Source: Erinaceus europaeus
Lineage: Eukaryota; Chordata; Mammalia; Eulipotyphla; Erinaceidae
Assembly: GCF_950295315.1 (NCBI RefSeq)
Contig: NC_080164.1
Coordinates: forward strand, 8,750,082-8,814,081
Length of the DNA stretch: 64,000 nt
Reading direction: 5' to 3'
A model generated the notes under the pieces. That model ran no database searches, was not told the DNA's origin, and saw nothing but the letters and a program-made list of their open reading frames with translations. Below are positions 42,421 through 55,269 of the stretch, piece by piece (position 1 is the first letter of the stretch; every line of letters begins with the position of its first letter). The translations under genes were made by a program, and so were the position numbers.

Positions 42421-45400
42421 TCCCACAGGGTAATGGTTTCTTTTGCTGCACAGCTTTGTAATTTGATGTAGTCCCATAGGTTTATATTTGTCTTTGTCTT
42501 CTTTGTAATTGGGTTTCATTGAAGATGTCTTCAAAATTTATGCAGAAAGAGTTCTGCAAATATTTTCCTCTAAGTATCTGATAGTTTCTGGTCTAACATC
42601 CAAGTCCTTGATCCACTTGGAATTTGCTTTTGTGTTTGGTGAAGTATAGTGGTTCAGTTTCACTCTTCTTCAATTTTCAACCCATTTTTCCCACACCATT
42701 TGTTGAAGAGACAAAGGGCACCCATTTAATAGCCTGGGTGCCCTTTGTCAAAGATTAGATGTCCATAGGTTTGGGGCTTACTTCTGGGCTCTCAATTCTA
42801 ATTCCCTAGTCAGTGTGTCTATTCATGTTCCTGTAACAAGCAGTTTTGATGGCAATGGCCCTATAATACAATTTGAGATCTAGGAGTGTGATGCCTCCAT
42901 TTCTGTTCTTTCTTCTCAAGACTGTTTTTGGCAATTCTATGTCTTTTTTGGTTCCAGATAAACATTTTAGCATTTGTTCTAATCTCCTAAAAATGTCTTT
43001 GGGATCTTGATGGGTATCACATTAAATTTGTATATGGCTCTGGGTAGTATATTCGTTTTAATGATGTTAATCTTCCAACCCATGAATATGGAATATCTTT
43101 CCACTCCTTTGTGTCTTTTTCAATTTCCTTGAGTAGTGACTCATAATTTTCAGTATACAAGTCTTTCACTTCTTTTGTTAGGTTTATTCCTAGATATTTT
43201 ATTGTTTTTGTTGCTATAGTAAAAGGAGTTGACTTCTGGGTTTAGTATTCTCCTACCTTAGTGTCTGCATAGAGGAATGCCACTGACTTTTGAATGTTAA
43301 TTTTGTAGCCTGAAATTTTACTGTATTGCCTGATGATTTCCAAAAGCTTCTTGCTGGATTCCTTAGGTTTTTCTATGTATACTATCATGTCATATGCAAA
43401 TAGGGAGAGTTTGACTTCTTCTCTTCCAATATGTATGCCTTTAATTCCTTGTACCTGCCTGATTGCTATGGCAAGAACTTCTAATACTATGTTGAATTGT
43501 AATGGTGATTGTGGGCAGTCTTGTCTAGTACCTAATCTGAGGCTAAGTGCTTCCAGTTTTTCACCACTGAGTATGATGTTGAGTGTAGGTTTGCTATATA
43601 TAGACTCCAATATCTTGAGGAATTTTCCATCTATTCCCATTTTTGTAGTGTTTTGACAATAAAGGGATGTTGGATTATGTCAAAGGCTTTCTCTGCATCT
43701 ACTGATATAACTATATGGCTTTTGGTCCTGCTTTTATTGATGTGGTGCATCATGTTGATTGATTTACTTATATTAAATGAACCTTGCGTACCTGGGATAA
43801 ACCACACTTGCTCATGATGAACAATCTATTGAATATACTGCTGTATCCAGTTGGTTAGAATTGTGTTCAATATTTTAGCACCTATGTTCATCAGAGATAT
43901 TGGTCTGTAGTTTCCTTTTTTGGTTGTGTCCCTGTCTGTTTTTGATATCAGAGTGATGTTGGCTTCATAGAAGCTGGAAGGGAGGAATCCCCTGTCTTCA
44001 ATCTTCTGGAAGGCTTTTAAAAGTAGAGGAATTTAGTTTTCCCTGAAGGTTTTATAGAAATCATTTGTAAAACCATCTGTTCCAGGACTTTTATTCCTGG
44101 GAAGGTTTTTGATAAGTGTTCCAATTTTATTAGCTGTGATGGGCCTGTTAATAATGTCGACTTCCTCTTTACGTACTTTTGGAAGTTCATAGGTATGTAG
44201 GAAATTGTCCATTTCTTCCAGGTTCTCTATCTTGGTGGTATAGAGTTGTCCATAGAAGCCTCACATAATATGTTGAATTTCTGTGGTGTCTTTTGTGATA
44301 TCTCCTCTTTCATTTATGATCTGATTTATTAGGTTTTCTCACTTTTTTGTTTTCTGAGTTTGGTTAAAGTTTTGTCTATTTTGTTTATTCTTTCAAAGAA
44401 CCAACATTAATTTCCTTGATCTTTTTTATGGTTTTCTTATTTTCAATGTTATTTATTTCTGCCCTGACTTTAGTTATTTCTGTCCTCCTGGTTGCTTTTT
44501 GGTTTCTTTGTTCCTTTTCTTCTAGGTCTTTAAGATGTGCAATCAAGTTGTTTATTTGTGCTTTTTCTGGTTTCCTAATGTGTGCTTGTATGACTATGAA
44601 ATTCCCTCTCCGTACTGCCTTAGCTGTGTCCCAAATATTTTGATAGCTTGTGCTTTCATTTTCTTTTTTTTTTTTTTATAAGAAGTCTTTCTTTTTTTTT
44701 TGTATTTATTTTATTTTTTCCCTTTTGTTACCCTTGTTGTTTTATGTTGTAGTTATTATTGTTGTTGTCATTGTTGGATAGGACAGAGAGAAATGGAGAG
44801 AGGGAGGGGAAGACAGAGAGGAGGAGAGAAAGACACCTGTAGACCTGCTTCACCGCCTGTGAAGCGACTCCCCTGCAGGTGGGGAGCCGGGGTTCGAACC
44901 GGGATCCTTATGCTGGTCCTTGTGCTTTGCGCCACCTGCGCTTAGCCTGCTCCACTACAGCCCGACTCCCGTGCTTTCATTTTCATTGAACTCTCAAAGC
45001 ATTTTGATTTCTTCCTTTATTTCCTCTTTGACCCACTAGTTGTTAAGTAGTGAATTGTTGAGCTTCCACATTTTGGGACTATTACTAATCTTTTGTTGAT
45101 TGTTAAGTGTTAGTTTAATTCCACTGTGGTCTGAGAAGATGCTTGGGATGATTTCAATGCTCTTGAATTTGCTGATGCTGTCTTTGTGACCTAACATATG
45201 GCCTATCTTTGAACACGATGCATGTGGACTTGAGTAGAATGCGTATTCCAGCTTCTTGGGGTAAATGATTATGCAAATGTCAGATAGTTCTAGTTATCTA
45301 TCTCCTCATTTGGCTTCCTCATTTCTTTATTTTATTCCTAGATGATCTGTCAAGTTGGGAGGTTGGGGTGTTGAAGTCCCCTAGTATGATTGTGTTGCTT

Positions 45401-45800
45401 TTAATATATTGCTGTAGCTCTGTCAGTAGATATTTGATGTATTTAGATGTCTTCTCATTGGGTGCATAGATGTTAGTAACTGTTAAATCCTCTTGATTGA
45501 GTGATCCTCTGAGCATTAAGTAGTGCCCATCCATATCTTTTTAATTTTATTGATTTTAAGTCTATCGTTCAGATATGAGAATAGCTGTTCGTGCCCTTTT
45601 TTTCTTTTTGGGGGCCACTGGCCTGTATGATACTTTTCCATCTTTTTACTTTGAGTCTGTGTTTGTCTTGTTGAGTTAGGTGGGTGTCCTGTAGACAGCA
45701 TATTGTTGGGTTGTGTTTTCTTATCCATCTTCCTACTCTGTGCTTTTAATAGGTGAATTCAGGCCATTGATATTTATTGATATCATAGATTGAAGATATT
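42421..45800 (-). mobile_element. L1 ORF2 segment, minus
   Basis: Reading leftwards from about 45790 this covers the ORF2 N-terminus (endonuclease), reverse transcriptase and part of the C-terminus. The reverse transcriptase catalytic motif at 43400-43389 reads FAYD instead of FADD, so a metal-binding Asp is lost. A 132-codon open run lies at 43640-43242. No 3' UTR is attached at the left end. Interrupted by the SINE at 44664-44970. Confidence 0.88.
44664..44970 (-). repeat. Young hedgehog SINE in L1, perfect target duplication
   Basis: Long T run, TTGTTACCCTTGTTGTTTTA, full body, GGGTTCGAACCGGGATCC B-box complement and CACTACAGCCCGACTCCC head. GTGCTTTCATTTTC occurs perfectly at 44650-44663 and 44971-44984. 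Confidence 0.96.
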
Positions 45801-46225
45801 GATTTAATATTTATTTATTCCCTTTTGTTGCCCTTGTGTTTTGTTATTTTGAATGTTGATATCACTATTCTGTGGTTAAACCTTTGAGGGGCTTTTAGCT
45901 GGACTCTTGTCCTGGTTCATTTCTCCAGTATTTCTTCTTGTTGGCTTATCCATTCTATATAGTATGTTATGAGGTCCCGCTCTCAGTACTTTTTAAATTA
46001 CTGATCACTCTTGCCTGGATTGACTTGTGTCTGTGTAAGGTACTTAAAGAGTTCATAGTTGTGGAAATTAACAGTGGTTTCAATATTATATCAATTCCTG
46101 AGTTGGAGCACAGAGGTGGTTTAAAGCCTCTTTTGTTCTTCTTACCTGTAGGCTATGGAAGCCTGAGGACTTTTAAATTATAAGTAGGCTGCTTAGCTTA
46201 ATCACTCACCATGCCATGGGCTTCC
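45801..46225 (-). mobile_element. Probable L1 upstream-of-ORF2 region, minus
   Basis: A SINE tail scrap (TATTTATTCCCTTTTGTTGC) at 45808-45840, then sequence continuing from ORF2 in the 5' direction without a clear ORF1. Assigned by adjacency; weak. Confidence 0.35.
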
Positions 46226-46705
46226 TGTCCCAGAAGCTGAGTCCTGAGAGAGAATTTTGGGAACTTGAGCACCTTGGGTCCTTCCTCTAAGAGCTGGGTG
46301 AACCAAAGACTGGACAAGGTACAAGAGATAGTATTGCAAGAGGGGACTGTATGTAGTTCCAGGAGTTCCCTTTAGTGAGGTTTTGAGCCAAGTACCTCAG
46401 ATGAATTGGAAAGCACAAGAGGATGCAAAGGGAAGGGAAGAAAAGGAAAGGGAAGAATGGGGCCTTATAAGATGCAGGGAACGAGCAATATGTGTTAAAT
46501 CACTATAGATTCAAGAAAACAAAAGTTTGAGAAGCACCTGGTGAAGCTATAGACAATACCAGCCAGCAGTCTGTGACTGTCTTCAGGAAGAATGGTCACA
46601 TTCTCCAGAAAAGTAAAGTAAACAGAGAAGGGACTCCCCAATGAAGAAAGAATATTCTTTGCATGTGTGCAAACCCACGGCATCAAATGTGGCAAGCAAT
46701 GCTCC
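46226..46705. other. Unassigned sequence
   Basis: Purine-rich near 46420-46460; no gene or named repeat seen. Confidence 0.4.
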
Positions 46706-46711
46706 AGCCTC

Positions 46712-46761
46712 TCTCTCTCTCTCTCTCTCTCTCATCTTTCTTTCCTTCTGTCTCTCAAAAA

Positions 46762-46796
<35 letters not shown>

Positions 46797-46799
46797 ATA
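46712..46799. repeat. (CT)n and (AAAT)n microsatellites
   Basis: CT run at 46712-46733, unique bases, then AAAT units at 46757-46799; probably a degenerate SINE tail. Confidence 0.9.
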
Positions 46800-46934
46800 T
46801 TACTAATGAAGTTCTGTAATGGACCCAAGGCAGTGACAGATCAGGAAAAAAAATGAAAAGCTGTCAGAAAGAAGTAGAGAAATATGAGCAATATGTCCCT
46901 TTAACTTATTTACTTATTTGACAATGAGAAGATA

Positions 46935-47065
46935 TGAATTCTCTGCAGTCAGGTTCTCTATGGAAACAGAATCAATAGGAGATATTTATTATAAGTGGTT
47001 GTAATATTATAAGAAATCACTAGAGGCCAAGAAGACCCAAAAGTTGTAGTCACTCAAGCTGAATA
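46935..47065. repeat. Old interspersed repeat, unclassified
   Basis: TCAGGTTCTCTATGGAAACA followed by GAATCAATAGGAGATATTTA resembles a widely dispersed old mammalian repeat sequence that I cannot assign to a family. Confidence 0.3.
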
Positions 47066-47284
47066 GTGATTATAGTCAATTATACAATTTGAATAAAACC
47101 CAGTTTTTCAAATAATTTTCTCCCTAAATATCCACTAGCACTGCATTTATGTTACAAAAAATAGTTTAGATTTTAAATGTCATGGTCACAAACTTAACAC
47201 TTTCTTATCTTACTTTAAAATACTGCATTATTACAGGAAAATTGAGTTGGGACTTCCAGCTCATTTTTTTTTTCTAGTCATTAC

Positions 47285-49695
47285 ACATTCTTTTTTTTTC
47301 TTTTTTATTTAATAAAGGATTAATTAACAAAACCATAGGGTAGGAGGGGTACAATTCCACACAATTCCCACCACCCAATCTCCATATCCCACCCCCTCCC
47401 CTGATAGCTTTCCCATTCTCTATCCCTCTGGGAGCATGGCCCCAGGGTCATTGTGGGTTGCAGAAGGTAGAAGGTCTGGCTTCTGTAATTGCTTCCCCGC
47501 TGAACATGGGCATTGACAGGTTGATCCATACTCCCAGTCAGCTTCTCTCTTTCCCTAGTGGGGTGGGTCTCTGGGGAAGCTGAGCTCCAGGACACATTGG
47601 TGGGGGTCTTCAGTCCAGGGAAGCCTGGCCGGCATCCTGATGGCATCTGAAACCTGGTGACTGAAAAGAGAGTTAACATACGAAGCCAAACAAATTGTTG
47701 AGAAATCATGGACCCAAAGCTTGGAATAGTGGAGAGGAAGTGTTGGGGGGGGTACTCACTGCAAACTCTAGTGTACTTCTACTTTCAGGTATATATTTTG
47801 CAGTAGTTTACGGATACGTGTGAACATATGCTCTCTCTCACAGAAACTGGTGTATATCTAGGTTTGGGGACTTTGTTAGAAAGTGAACCACCTGAGATGG
47901 AATGAGAGTATACTATGAAAGGAAAGGTCTCACACGAGTAATGAAGCTGAAGGGTTGTCATTCCACACGTGAAGTCTCTGGACATAGTCTGAAGTGAAGC
48001 ATGTTGAGGTGGCAATCGTTGCGTTGTTTAGGTTGTGATTGGCAGATGCAATATTATTTGATATGGATTGGGAGAGGCATACGGGAAAGTGGGCCCTATC
48101 CAAGGGTTCCAGGACTGGGGGAAGTAGAGGCTCTATAGTGGAGATGTGAGGTTCCTGCTGTCTTAGGGTTCAAAAAGACAATCGATAGTTAATGTTATCA
48201 TCACATTAATTGGTAATTGGGTTAACTTTGAAAAGTCCTTTTGTTAGGGTTTGCTGTACAGTACCCAGGATCTTGTATATAGCTGTGCTATTGGTTGCTT
48301 CTGATCTACTTGGTCTAGGCTTTTGAGAGAGTCTGCATATCAATTACACAGCCTATATATTAAAAAGATTCAGTTTGTGTTTTGAAAAACTTCGAGACAT
48401 ACAATTAATTTTCCCCCTCTCATATTAATTAACTAGTGATTTATATGACTACATTTTACTAGGAGTGTACATAAACACCATTCCCACCACCAAAAGACTG
48501 TGACCCATCCCTCCCACCCACTCCCACTCCCCACTGGCCCAGGAAGCTGCATGTCTACTCCTCACCACAGGGTTTTTACTTTGGTGCCCTACTTACAATT
48601 TGGTCAGGTCCTGCAAAAGCAATTTCCCTTTCTGTTCTTTTTTCTCAACTTCTGTTTATGAGTGGGATCATCCCATACTCATCTTTATCTTTCTGACTTA
48701 GCTCACTTAACATAATTCCTTCTATCTCTGTCCGAGATGGGTCACGGCTTTCTCAGCCACTCATCACTTGTTGGGCACCTGGGTTGCTTCCAGGTTTTAG
48801 CTATTATGAATTGTGCTGCTATGAACATAGGAGTATACACCTCTTTTTGGTTGGGTGTTATGGAGTCCTTGGGGTATAACCCCAGGAGAGGAGTTACTGG
48901 ATCATATGGAAGGTCCATGTCTAGCCTTCTGAGAGTTTTCCAGACTTCTCTCCACAGAGGCTGTACCAATTTACATTCCCACCAGCAATGTAAAAGGGTT
49001 TCTCTGTCCCCACAACCTCTCCAGCATTTGTTGCTGCTGTCCTTTTTGATGTATGCCATTCCTTACAGGAGTGAGGTGGTATCTTAGTGTTGTCTTAATT
49101 TGCATTTCTCCGACAATCAGTGACCTAGAGCAGTTTTTCATATGTTTGTTAGCCTTTTGGATCTCCTCCGTAGTGAATGTTTTGTTCATATCCTCTGCCC
49201 ATTTTTGGATGGGGTCATTTGCTTTTTGGTGCTAAGTTTGCTGAGCTCTTTATATATTTTGGTGATTAGTTTCTTGTCTGATGTATGACATGTGAAGATC
49301 TTCTCCCATTCTGTGAGGGGTCTCTCTGTTTGTTTAATAGTTTCTTTGGATGTGCAGAAGCTTTTCAATTTGATGTAGTCCCATTGGTTTGTTTCTGCTT
49401 TAGTCTTCCTTGCAATTGGGTTTGATTCATCAAAGATGTCCTTGAGGTGTAGGTGGGAAAGTGTTTTACCAATGTTTTCCTCTAAGTATTTGATTGTTTC
49501 TGGTATGACATCTAGGTCTTTGATCCATCTGGAGTTGATTTTTGTTTCTGGTGAGATAAAGTGGTTCAATTTCATTCTTCTGCATGTTACAACCCAGTTT
49601 TCCCAGCACCATTTATTGAAGAGAGCCTCCTTTTTCCATTTAATCCGTTGGGCCCCCTTATCAAAGATGAGATGTCCATAGGTGTGGGGTCATTA
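47285..49695 (-). mobile_element. 5'-truncated L1: ORF2 C-terminal half and complete 3' UTR, minus
   Basis: From the right: truncated start at about 49690, ORF2 C-terminal code (open runs 49575-49186 and 49059-48742 in different frames, including the Cys-rich [16 protein letters not shown] region), then a long 3' UTR to the A-rich end at 47285-47310 (TTTAATAAAGGATTAATTAA on the plus strand). It defines the 3' UTR that recurs alone at 16355, 32440 and 54690. Frameshifted and inactive. Confidence 0.9.
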
Positions 49696-49699
49696 CACA

Positions 49700-50500
49700 T
49701 TCTAAAATATTGAAGCTATTCAACAGATGAATGTACTGAGGATTTTTTTTGAGGGGGAATAAAATTGAGTGTCACAACACAGAAAATATTCCTAATCAAA
49801 TTCTTATACATGGGCTCAAAACAGAACACTTAAGACTGGATTCTTTGTGAACAGCAGGAATCTTGGAATCACAGAGCACCTCCAAGATCACATGTGGACA
49901 CTTAAGTTTTAAGAGCATAAAAGGAAGTGGTGTGGAAATTCTTCCAAATGGAATAATAGATACTTGGTTTCCATGGAGAGGTCTTTCTCCAGTGCAGGTA
50001 GACACTCACTCAGAAATTGGTATGATGGGGTGTAAGCATCATATTCTGAACTCCTCCTGGGAACTCTCTCATATTTGTAATGGGTTACTTTGGTCAACAT
50101 AACACAAAGAATCACTGGCTCTGGTCCCTCATGACTGGTCAGTAAGCCCCTCTCAATTCTGACAGACTCTTCCTTGCCTCTCAGGAATCCCCAGAGGGTA
50201 ACCTATGGGTACCCCCTCCCTAGACTTTCAGTCCAGAGTAGACTTATAATAGAGTGAAATTTAAAAAAAGGGTTGAATTATAGATTGCATGTTTCTAGAT
50301 TTTTCTACATATTAGCAGCCCAAGATTTTCTAGGTCAGAACATTTGGGCAATTCCTAGCCATTTCTTTTTATGTGAGTTTGGGTCACAGGAAAACGAAAG
50401 GGTTCGTGAGTCAGTCATACTCAGATAATTCTCGTGGATCATTCACTAGCTCCTTGGTGCTCACATCCAGGAAGCTTTACTAAGTGAAAACTCCAGAGTA
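49700..50500. other. Unassigned intergenic sequence
   Basis: Unique-looking; no gene or repeat recognised. Confidence 0.5.
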
Positions 50501-50504
50501 TCTT

Positions 50505-50762
50505 TTAAAAATTATTTATTTATTTATTTATTCCATTTTGTTGCCCTTGTTTAATTGTTGTAGTTATTGATGTTGTCGTTGCTGGATAGGACAGAGAGAA
50601 ATGGAGAGAGGAGGGGAAGACAGAGAGAAAGATAGACACCTACAGACCTGCTTCACTGCTTATGAAGTGACTCCCCTACAGGTGGGGACCTGGGGGCTCC
50701 AGTCCATACACTTTGCGCCACACATGCTTAACCTGCTGCGCTATCACCCAACTCCCCCAGAC
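50505..50762 (-). repeat. Hedgehog SINE, minus
   Basis: TTATTTATTTATTTATTCCA tail, TTGCTGGATAGGACAGAGAG, ACCTACAGACCTGCTTCACT, GCGCTATCACCCAACTCCC. Confidence 0.92.
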
Positions 50763-51184
50763 TATCTTTTTAAGAAAGATGCTTTTATTAAACCCTTAAT
50801 TCTATAGTCTAGAATATATATATATATTTCAAGTAGAGTTAAACAAACATGAAAAGTAAGTAGTGGTATCAGGTGGCAGGTGTGCCAAAAATTGTGAAGG
50901 TCCAAACTGTCTTCATGTGGCTGAGGAGTCCCACACAGTTCAAGCCCTAGTTCCCATTCAGTCATATAACCTGCATACTTTGTGAACAATAGTTTATTCT
51001 ATAGTTTAGAATATTGAGATCAAGAGAAATACAGTTTCTGGAGTTGGGGTACTGGAGATAGGCTGAACAGACACTGAACTCCTCATCTGGGGGACTCTGT
51101 CCAAAGCATTCTCTGGAAGGCTGATTCATCAAGGATGTCACCTTCTCATTCCTGCCTACAAAGTCACTTTGTCCAAGGATCTGT

Positions 51185-51475
51185 TTTATTATTATTTTTT
51201 TTGACTCCAGAGTTATCACTGAAGCTCAGTTCCTGCACTATGAAACCACTGCTCCTTGCAGCCAACTTTTTTTCCCCTATTGTTGTTGTTCCTGTTGCTG
51301 GATAGGACAGAGAGAAATTGAGAGAGGAAGGGAAGACAGAGATAGACACCTGCAGACCTGCTTCCCTGCTTGTGAAGTGACACCCCCTCCCCCATAGGTG
51401 GGGATCTTGGGCTTGGACTGGGAATCTTACTCTGGTCTTTATACTTTGCACTTTGTGTACCACTGTGAGGCCCCT
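51185..51475 (-). repeat. SINE with 3' unit, minus
   Basis: The 3' module comes first on the plus strand (TTTTTTGACTCCAGAGTTAT, ACCACTGCTCCTTGCAGCCA), then the SINE body (GCTGGATAGGACAGAGAGAA, CCTGCAGACCTGCTTCCCTG) and a diverged head. Confidence 0.85.
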
Positions 51476-51479
51476 GGGT

Positions 51480-52975
51480 CTGAATATTTCTTATGGCCTC
51501 TTCATCTGATTATTTATTCAGATGGAGGCTCTGCCATCCAAGGAATGACAAAGATGATGACAAAGTCCAGGCTTGTCGTGATCCACCCAGGAACTTGCTT
51601 ATAGAAAACCAAAATTGTGTAAATCCTCTTCCTTACTTTCAATCTCCTCTCCCTTTGCAAAGCTTCTATTTGTATTTCTAACCTGTGAAAAGGTTAGAAA
51701 GAAGGAGAGTCAGAGACGGGTCCCTAACCCCAGCTTGATGCGATTATTTTAACATGAATTTAAAATAAAATCAAAGTTAACAGTTTAAACTGATGTTTGA
51801 GGACTTTAAGAAGATTCAGTTTCCTTTGGAAGCACTGTGTCATTTTACCCAGCACAATCTTTTTGAGCCCCACGCATAAGATCTTTATCCAAGTACCATT
51901 ACTACCAGATTGTGCCCATAGGTAGAGTTACATGTCTAAAAATCTTAAAATTATTAAGCTCAGATTAGAGCGTTCAAAGACTATGGTGTTATTTTAGTCT
52001 CCTGCCATATCCTCCATTTACTATAAACTTGTTCTATTGGCATTCAAATAAAATGTCATAAAGCAAGTATGTAAGAAGGTGTTTGGGGTTTGTTTCAGGC
52101 TCCTGCGAGCCAAGTTTGCATAGCAACCAAGATGTATAACAGAAACACTCAAATTTCTTCATAAAAAGAAATGCTGAGTGGAACTCAGGAACAGAACATG
52201 CTCTTGCTCTGAATTGGGGCAGAGTATCAAAGCTGCTCTGAGCAGTGGTTGAGGGTCTAGATAGGAAAGGCGTGTCACATCGCCGATTGTCTCAGCCCTG
52301 TTCCAAGTACCCTTGGCTGCAGCTGCCAAGTGCTAACACAGCAGAGGCCAAGCCTTGAGAGACACACTTCATGGAATATGCAGATGTTACACTTGGAAGG
52401 ACCCTCCAGTGCCATCTTTCCTCCAACTCCTTATTTTGTAGGTGAGAAAATGGTGACAGAACTACATCTTTGGATAATCTCAGAGAAGGCCTTGTATATT
52501 TGTAGCAGAAGCGCGTGACAGTGTGTCTTATTCTCATTTTCTGAAGCAAGGAGTTACTCCCTTTTCTTTTCCCACCCACACATAGCTTGCCACCCTTCTG
52601 AATTGGAATGTGAAAAGCAAGTGTACTGGCTTTCATGTGGATAAAGACGAATGAGTATCCACAGGAAAGGTCTTCCTGCATTTTGGAGATAAGTCTGGCT
52701 AGTAATATTCTCTCTAAAAGGCCCATCTCATGAAATCAAGTCAGTTGTGTTAAGTAAGTTTCCATGATGGAGAAATAATTTTTCAGAACTGAATGAACCT
52801 ACTTGTCACCAAAAGGAAAGGAGACACTATCTTTTGACAATCTTTGGGATCTTAAAAGCCAGATTAAGGGGTGTAAGGAAATTACTTTTGTTTACAGCCA
52901 AACTACCATCTTATTCTACTGGAGGGACTTAGTTCTTGTACCTCTCCTTAGTCACCTTAACTTCCTCCTTTTTAT
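51480..52975. other. Unassigned intergenic sequence
   Basis: A 1.5-kb repeat-free stretch with no gene I recognise. The longest frame (144 codons at 52726-52292, minus) has no domain. Confidence 0.5.
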
Positions 52976-53130
52976 AGTTACTTATTATTATTTGTTTATT
53001 TATTAGTTGATAGGAGAAAGAGAAAGGGAAAGGAGGAATGGGGGTGGGGGAGTGGGAAAGGGACCTGAAGCTCTGCTTTACCACTTGTGAAGCTAACCTC
53101 CTGGCAGCTGGGGCTTGAACCTAACTAAGT
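52976..53130 (-). repeat. Older SINE, minus, partial
   Basis: TTGTTTATTTATTAGTTGAT tail, AAGCTCTGCTTTACCACTTG, GGGGCTTGAACCTAACTAAG; head lost. Confidence 0.75.
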
Positions 53131-53335
53131 TCTTGGCACCTCTTCCCTCTTCCATATCCTTGAATCTGTGGTGATAGGCTATAGTCCATTGAAGAGTCAC
53201 CCAATGCTGTCCTTTGCTTTGTTTTATTAGAGCCAAGCCCTGAGTGAAGGCATCCAGTGTTCATCCTGCTTCATCTAGCTCTTCTCATTCAGTTTCATTC
53301 ACATTGTAGTGAAGGAGGATATGACATTATTTCTT

Positions 53336-53608
53336 GTTTATTTAATTTATTTATTCCGTTTTGTTGCCCTTGTTGTTTTATTGTTGTGGTTATTATTGTT
53401 GTCGTTGTTGGATAGGACAGAGAGAAATGGAGAAAGGAGGGGAAGACAGAGAGGGGGAAAGAAAGACAGACACCTGCAGACCTGCTTCACCGCCTGTGAA
53501 GCGACTCCCCTGCAGGTGGGGAGCCAGTGGCTGGAACCGAGATCCTTACGCCTGTCCTTGTGCTTTGCGCCACCTGAGCATAACCCACTGCGCTACAGCC
53601 CGACTCCC
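53336..53608 (-). repeat. Young hedgehog SINE with target duplication
   Basis: Full body with GCTACAGCCCGACTCCC head. GACATTATTTCTT (53323-53335) and GACATTGTTTCTT (53609-53621) form a 13-bp duplication with one change. Confidence 0.95.
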
Positions 53609-53964
53609 GACATTGTTTCTTTCATCTGTGAAGTATTACATTGCCACAACTTCTTTAACCCTTCACCTGTTGTTGGATACTTGCATTGTTTTCAAATGTT
53701 GACTATTGCAGATAGCATTGCCACAAGCTCAGGGGTACATGGACCCTACAGAGTAACTGTTTTGTGTGCTCTGGATAGATGCCTAGGAGAGGAATTTCTG
53801 GGTCTGATGGCAGTTTAAGGGAACTTATTTGTAACATGACTATCTCATATCAGGGTGAGGTGTGGTCCACAGCTTGGATGCTTATAAAAAGCTTCACTCC
53901 ACCATTAACCATCAAAAGGGACAGCGTCTATGTAGGTTGCAGGAGAGCCGGCTGTCCACTGGTT

Positions 53965-54085
53965 TCTTTTTCTTTTTCCCAATTGCCACCAAGGTTGTCA
54001 CTGGGGCTTCAGGCCTGAATGATTCTATTGCTTCTGTGGGGACTCTTATTCTCCCTTTCCCCATGGGTGGCCTATAAATAAATAA
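53965..54085 (-). repeat. SINE 3' module, minus, degenerate
   Basis: CCAATTGCCACCAAGGTTGT and GGGGCTTCAGGCCTGAATGA correspond to the CCAGGGTTAT...GGGGCTCAGTGCC module seen at 51185. Confidence 0.6.
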
Positions 54086-54111
54086 TTAAATAATAATAAA
54101 AAAGTAAATGT

Positions 54112-54402
54112 ATATATATTTTAAATATTTATTTATTCCCTTTTGTTGCCCTGGTTTTATTGTAGCTATTATTGTTGTTGTTATTGATGTCATCGTTGTT
54201 GGATAGGATAGAGAGAAATGGAGAGAGGAGAGGAAGACAGAGAGGGGGAGAGAAAGATAGACACCTGCAGACCTGCTTCACTGCCTGTGAATGGACTTCA
54301 CTGCAGGTGGAGAGCTGGAGGCTTGAACCCGGATACTTATCCTGGTCCTTGTGTTTTGCACCACATGTGCTTAACCAGCTACACTAACCCCAATTCCCAT
54401 AA
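54112..54402 (-). repeat. Hedgehog SINE, minus
   Basis: TTTATTTATTCCCTTTTGTT tail, TTGTTGGATAGGATAGAGAG, ACCTGCAGACCTGCTTCACT, CTTGAACCCGGATACTTATC. Confidence 0.93.
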
Positions 54403-54404
54403 AT

Positions 54405-54598
54405 GAATTTGTATTTTTATAGGACAGAAGGAAATTATGAGGGGAGGGGAAGTTAAGAGGGAGAGAGACAGACACTTGCAGAACTGCTTCAATGAGTGTG
54501 AAGTATCCCCCCTGCAGGCAGGGAGCTAAAACTGGGCTCCTCGCACATGGAGACATGTTCTGTTCAATGGGGTACACCCCCACCTACCCCCCATTCAA
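54405..54598 (-). repeat. Older SINE, minus
   Basis: GGACAGAAGGAAATTATGAG, CACTTGCAGAACTGCTTCAA, CTGGGCTCCTCGCACATGG remnants. Confidence 0.75.
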
Positions 54599-54689
54599 TG
54601 TTTTTCCAATGTGTGATATTTCCATCCATGCAACCACTGTTTAGAATAGTTTACAGGCCCTTTGAAATATAACTAAAATATGCCTACTC

Positions 54690-55165
54690 ATTATCTACAA
54701 AATGAAGGACCCCCCAAATCTTCATCTGCACTATTCCAGCCTTTAGGTCCATTATTGTTCAACAATTTGTTTGGCTTTGTATATTAACTCTCTTTTCTGC
54801 CATCAGGTTCCAGATGCTAGCAGGATGCGACCAGACTTCCCTCGACAGATAAGCCCACCAATGCGTCCTAAAGCTTCAATTCCCCAGAGCCCTGCCCCAC
54901 TAGGGAAAGAGAGAGGCAGACTGGGAGTATGGATCCACCTGTTAACTCCCATGTTCAGCGGGGAAGCAATTACAGAAGCCAGACCTTCCACCTTCTGCAT
55001 CCCACAATGACCCTGGGTCCATACTCCCAGGGGGATAAAGAATAGGAAAGCTGTCAGGGGAGGGGGTGGTATACTGAGGTCTGGTGGTGGGAATTGTGTG
55101 AATTTGTACCCCTCTTATCCTATGATTTTGCCAATATTTCCTTTTTATAAATAAAAAAATTAAAA
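54690..55165 (+). mobile_element. L1 3'-UTR fragment, plus
   Basis: TGTTCAACAATTTGTTTGGC, GGGAAGCAATTACAGAAGCC, GGTGGTGGGAATTGTGTGAA and an A-rich end at about 55165; same family as 16355-17155. Confidence 0.85.
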
Positions 55166-55269
55166 AAGAATAGTTTAATCATCACAAATGAAGCTAATAC
55201 CTATTCCTACTTAGTTTCACCATCTTCAGTTCTAGGGTGCGGTACTTCCCAGCCTCATCACGTTATGTT

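Noticed and set aside
37481..49695. An active L1 element
   Set aside because: Every copy has stops, frameshifts or truncation; none has intact ORF1 plus ORF2 plus 3' UTR.
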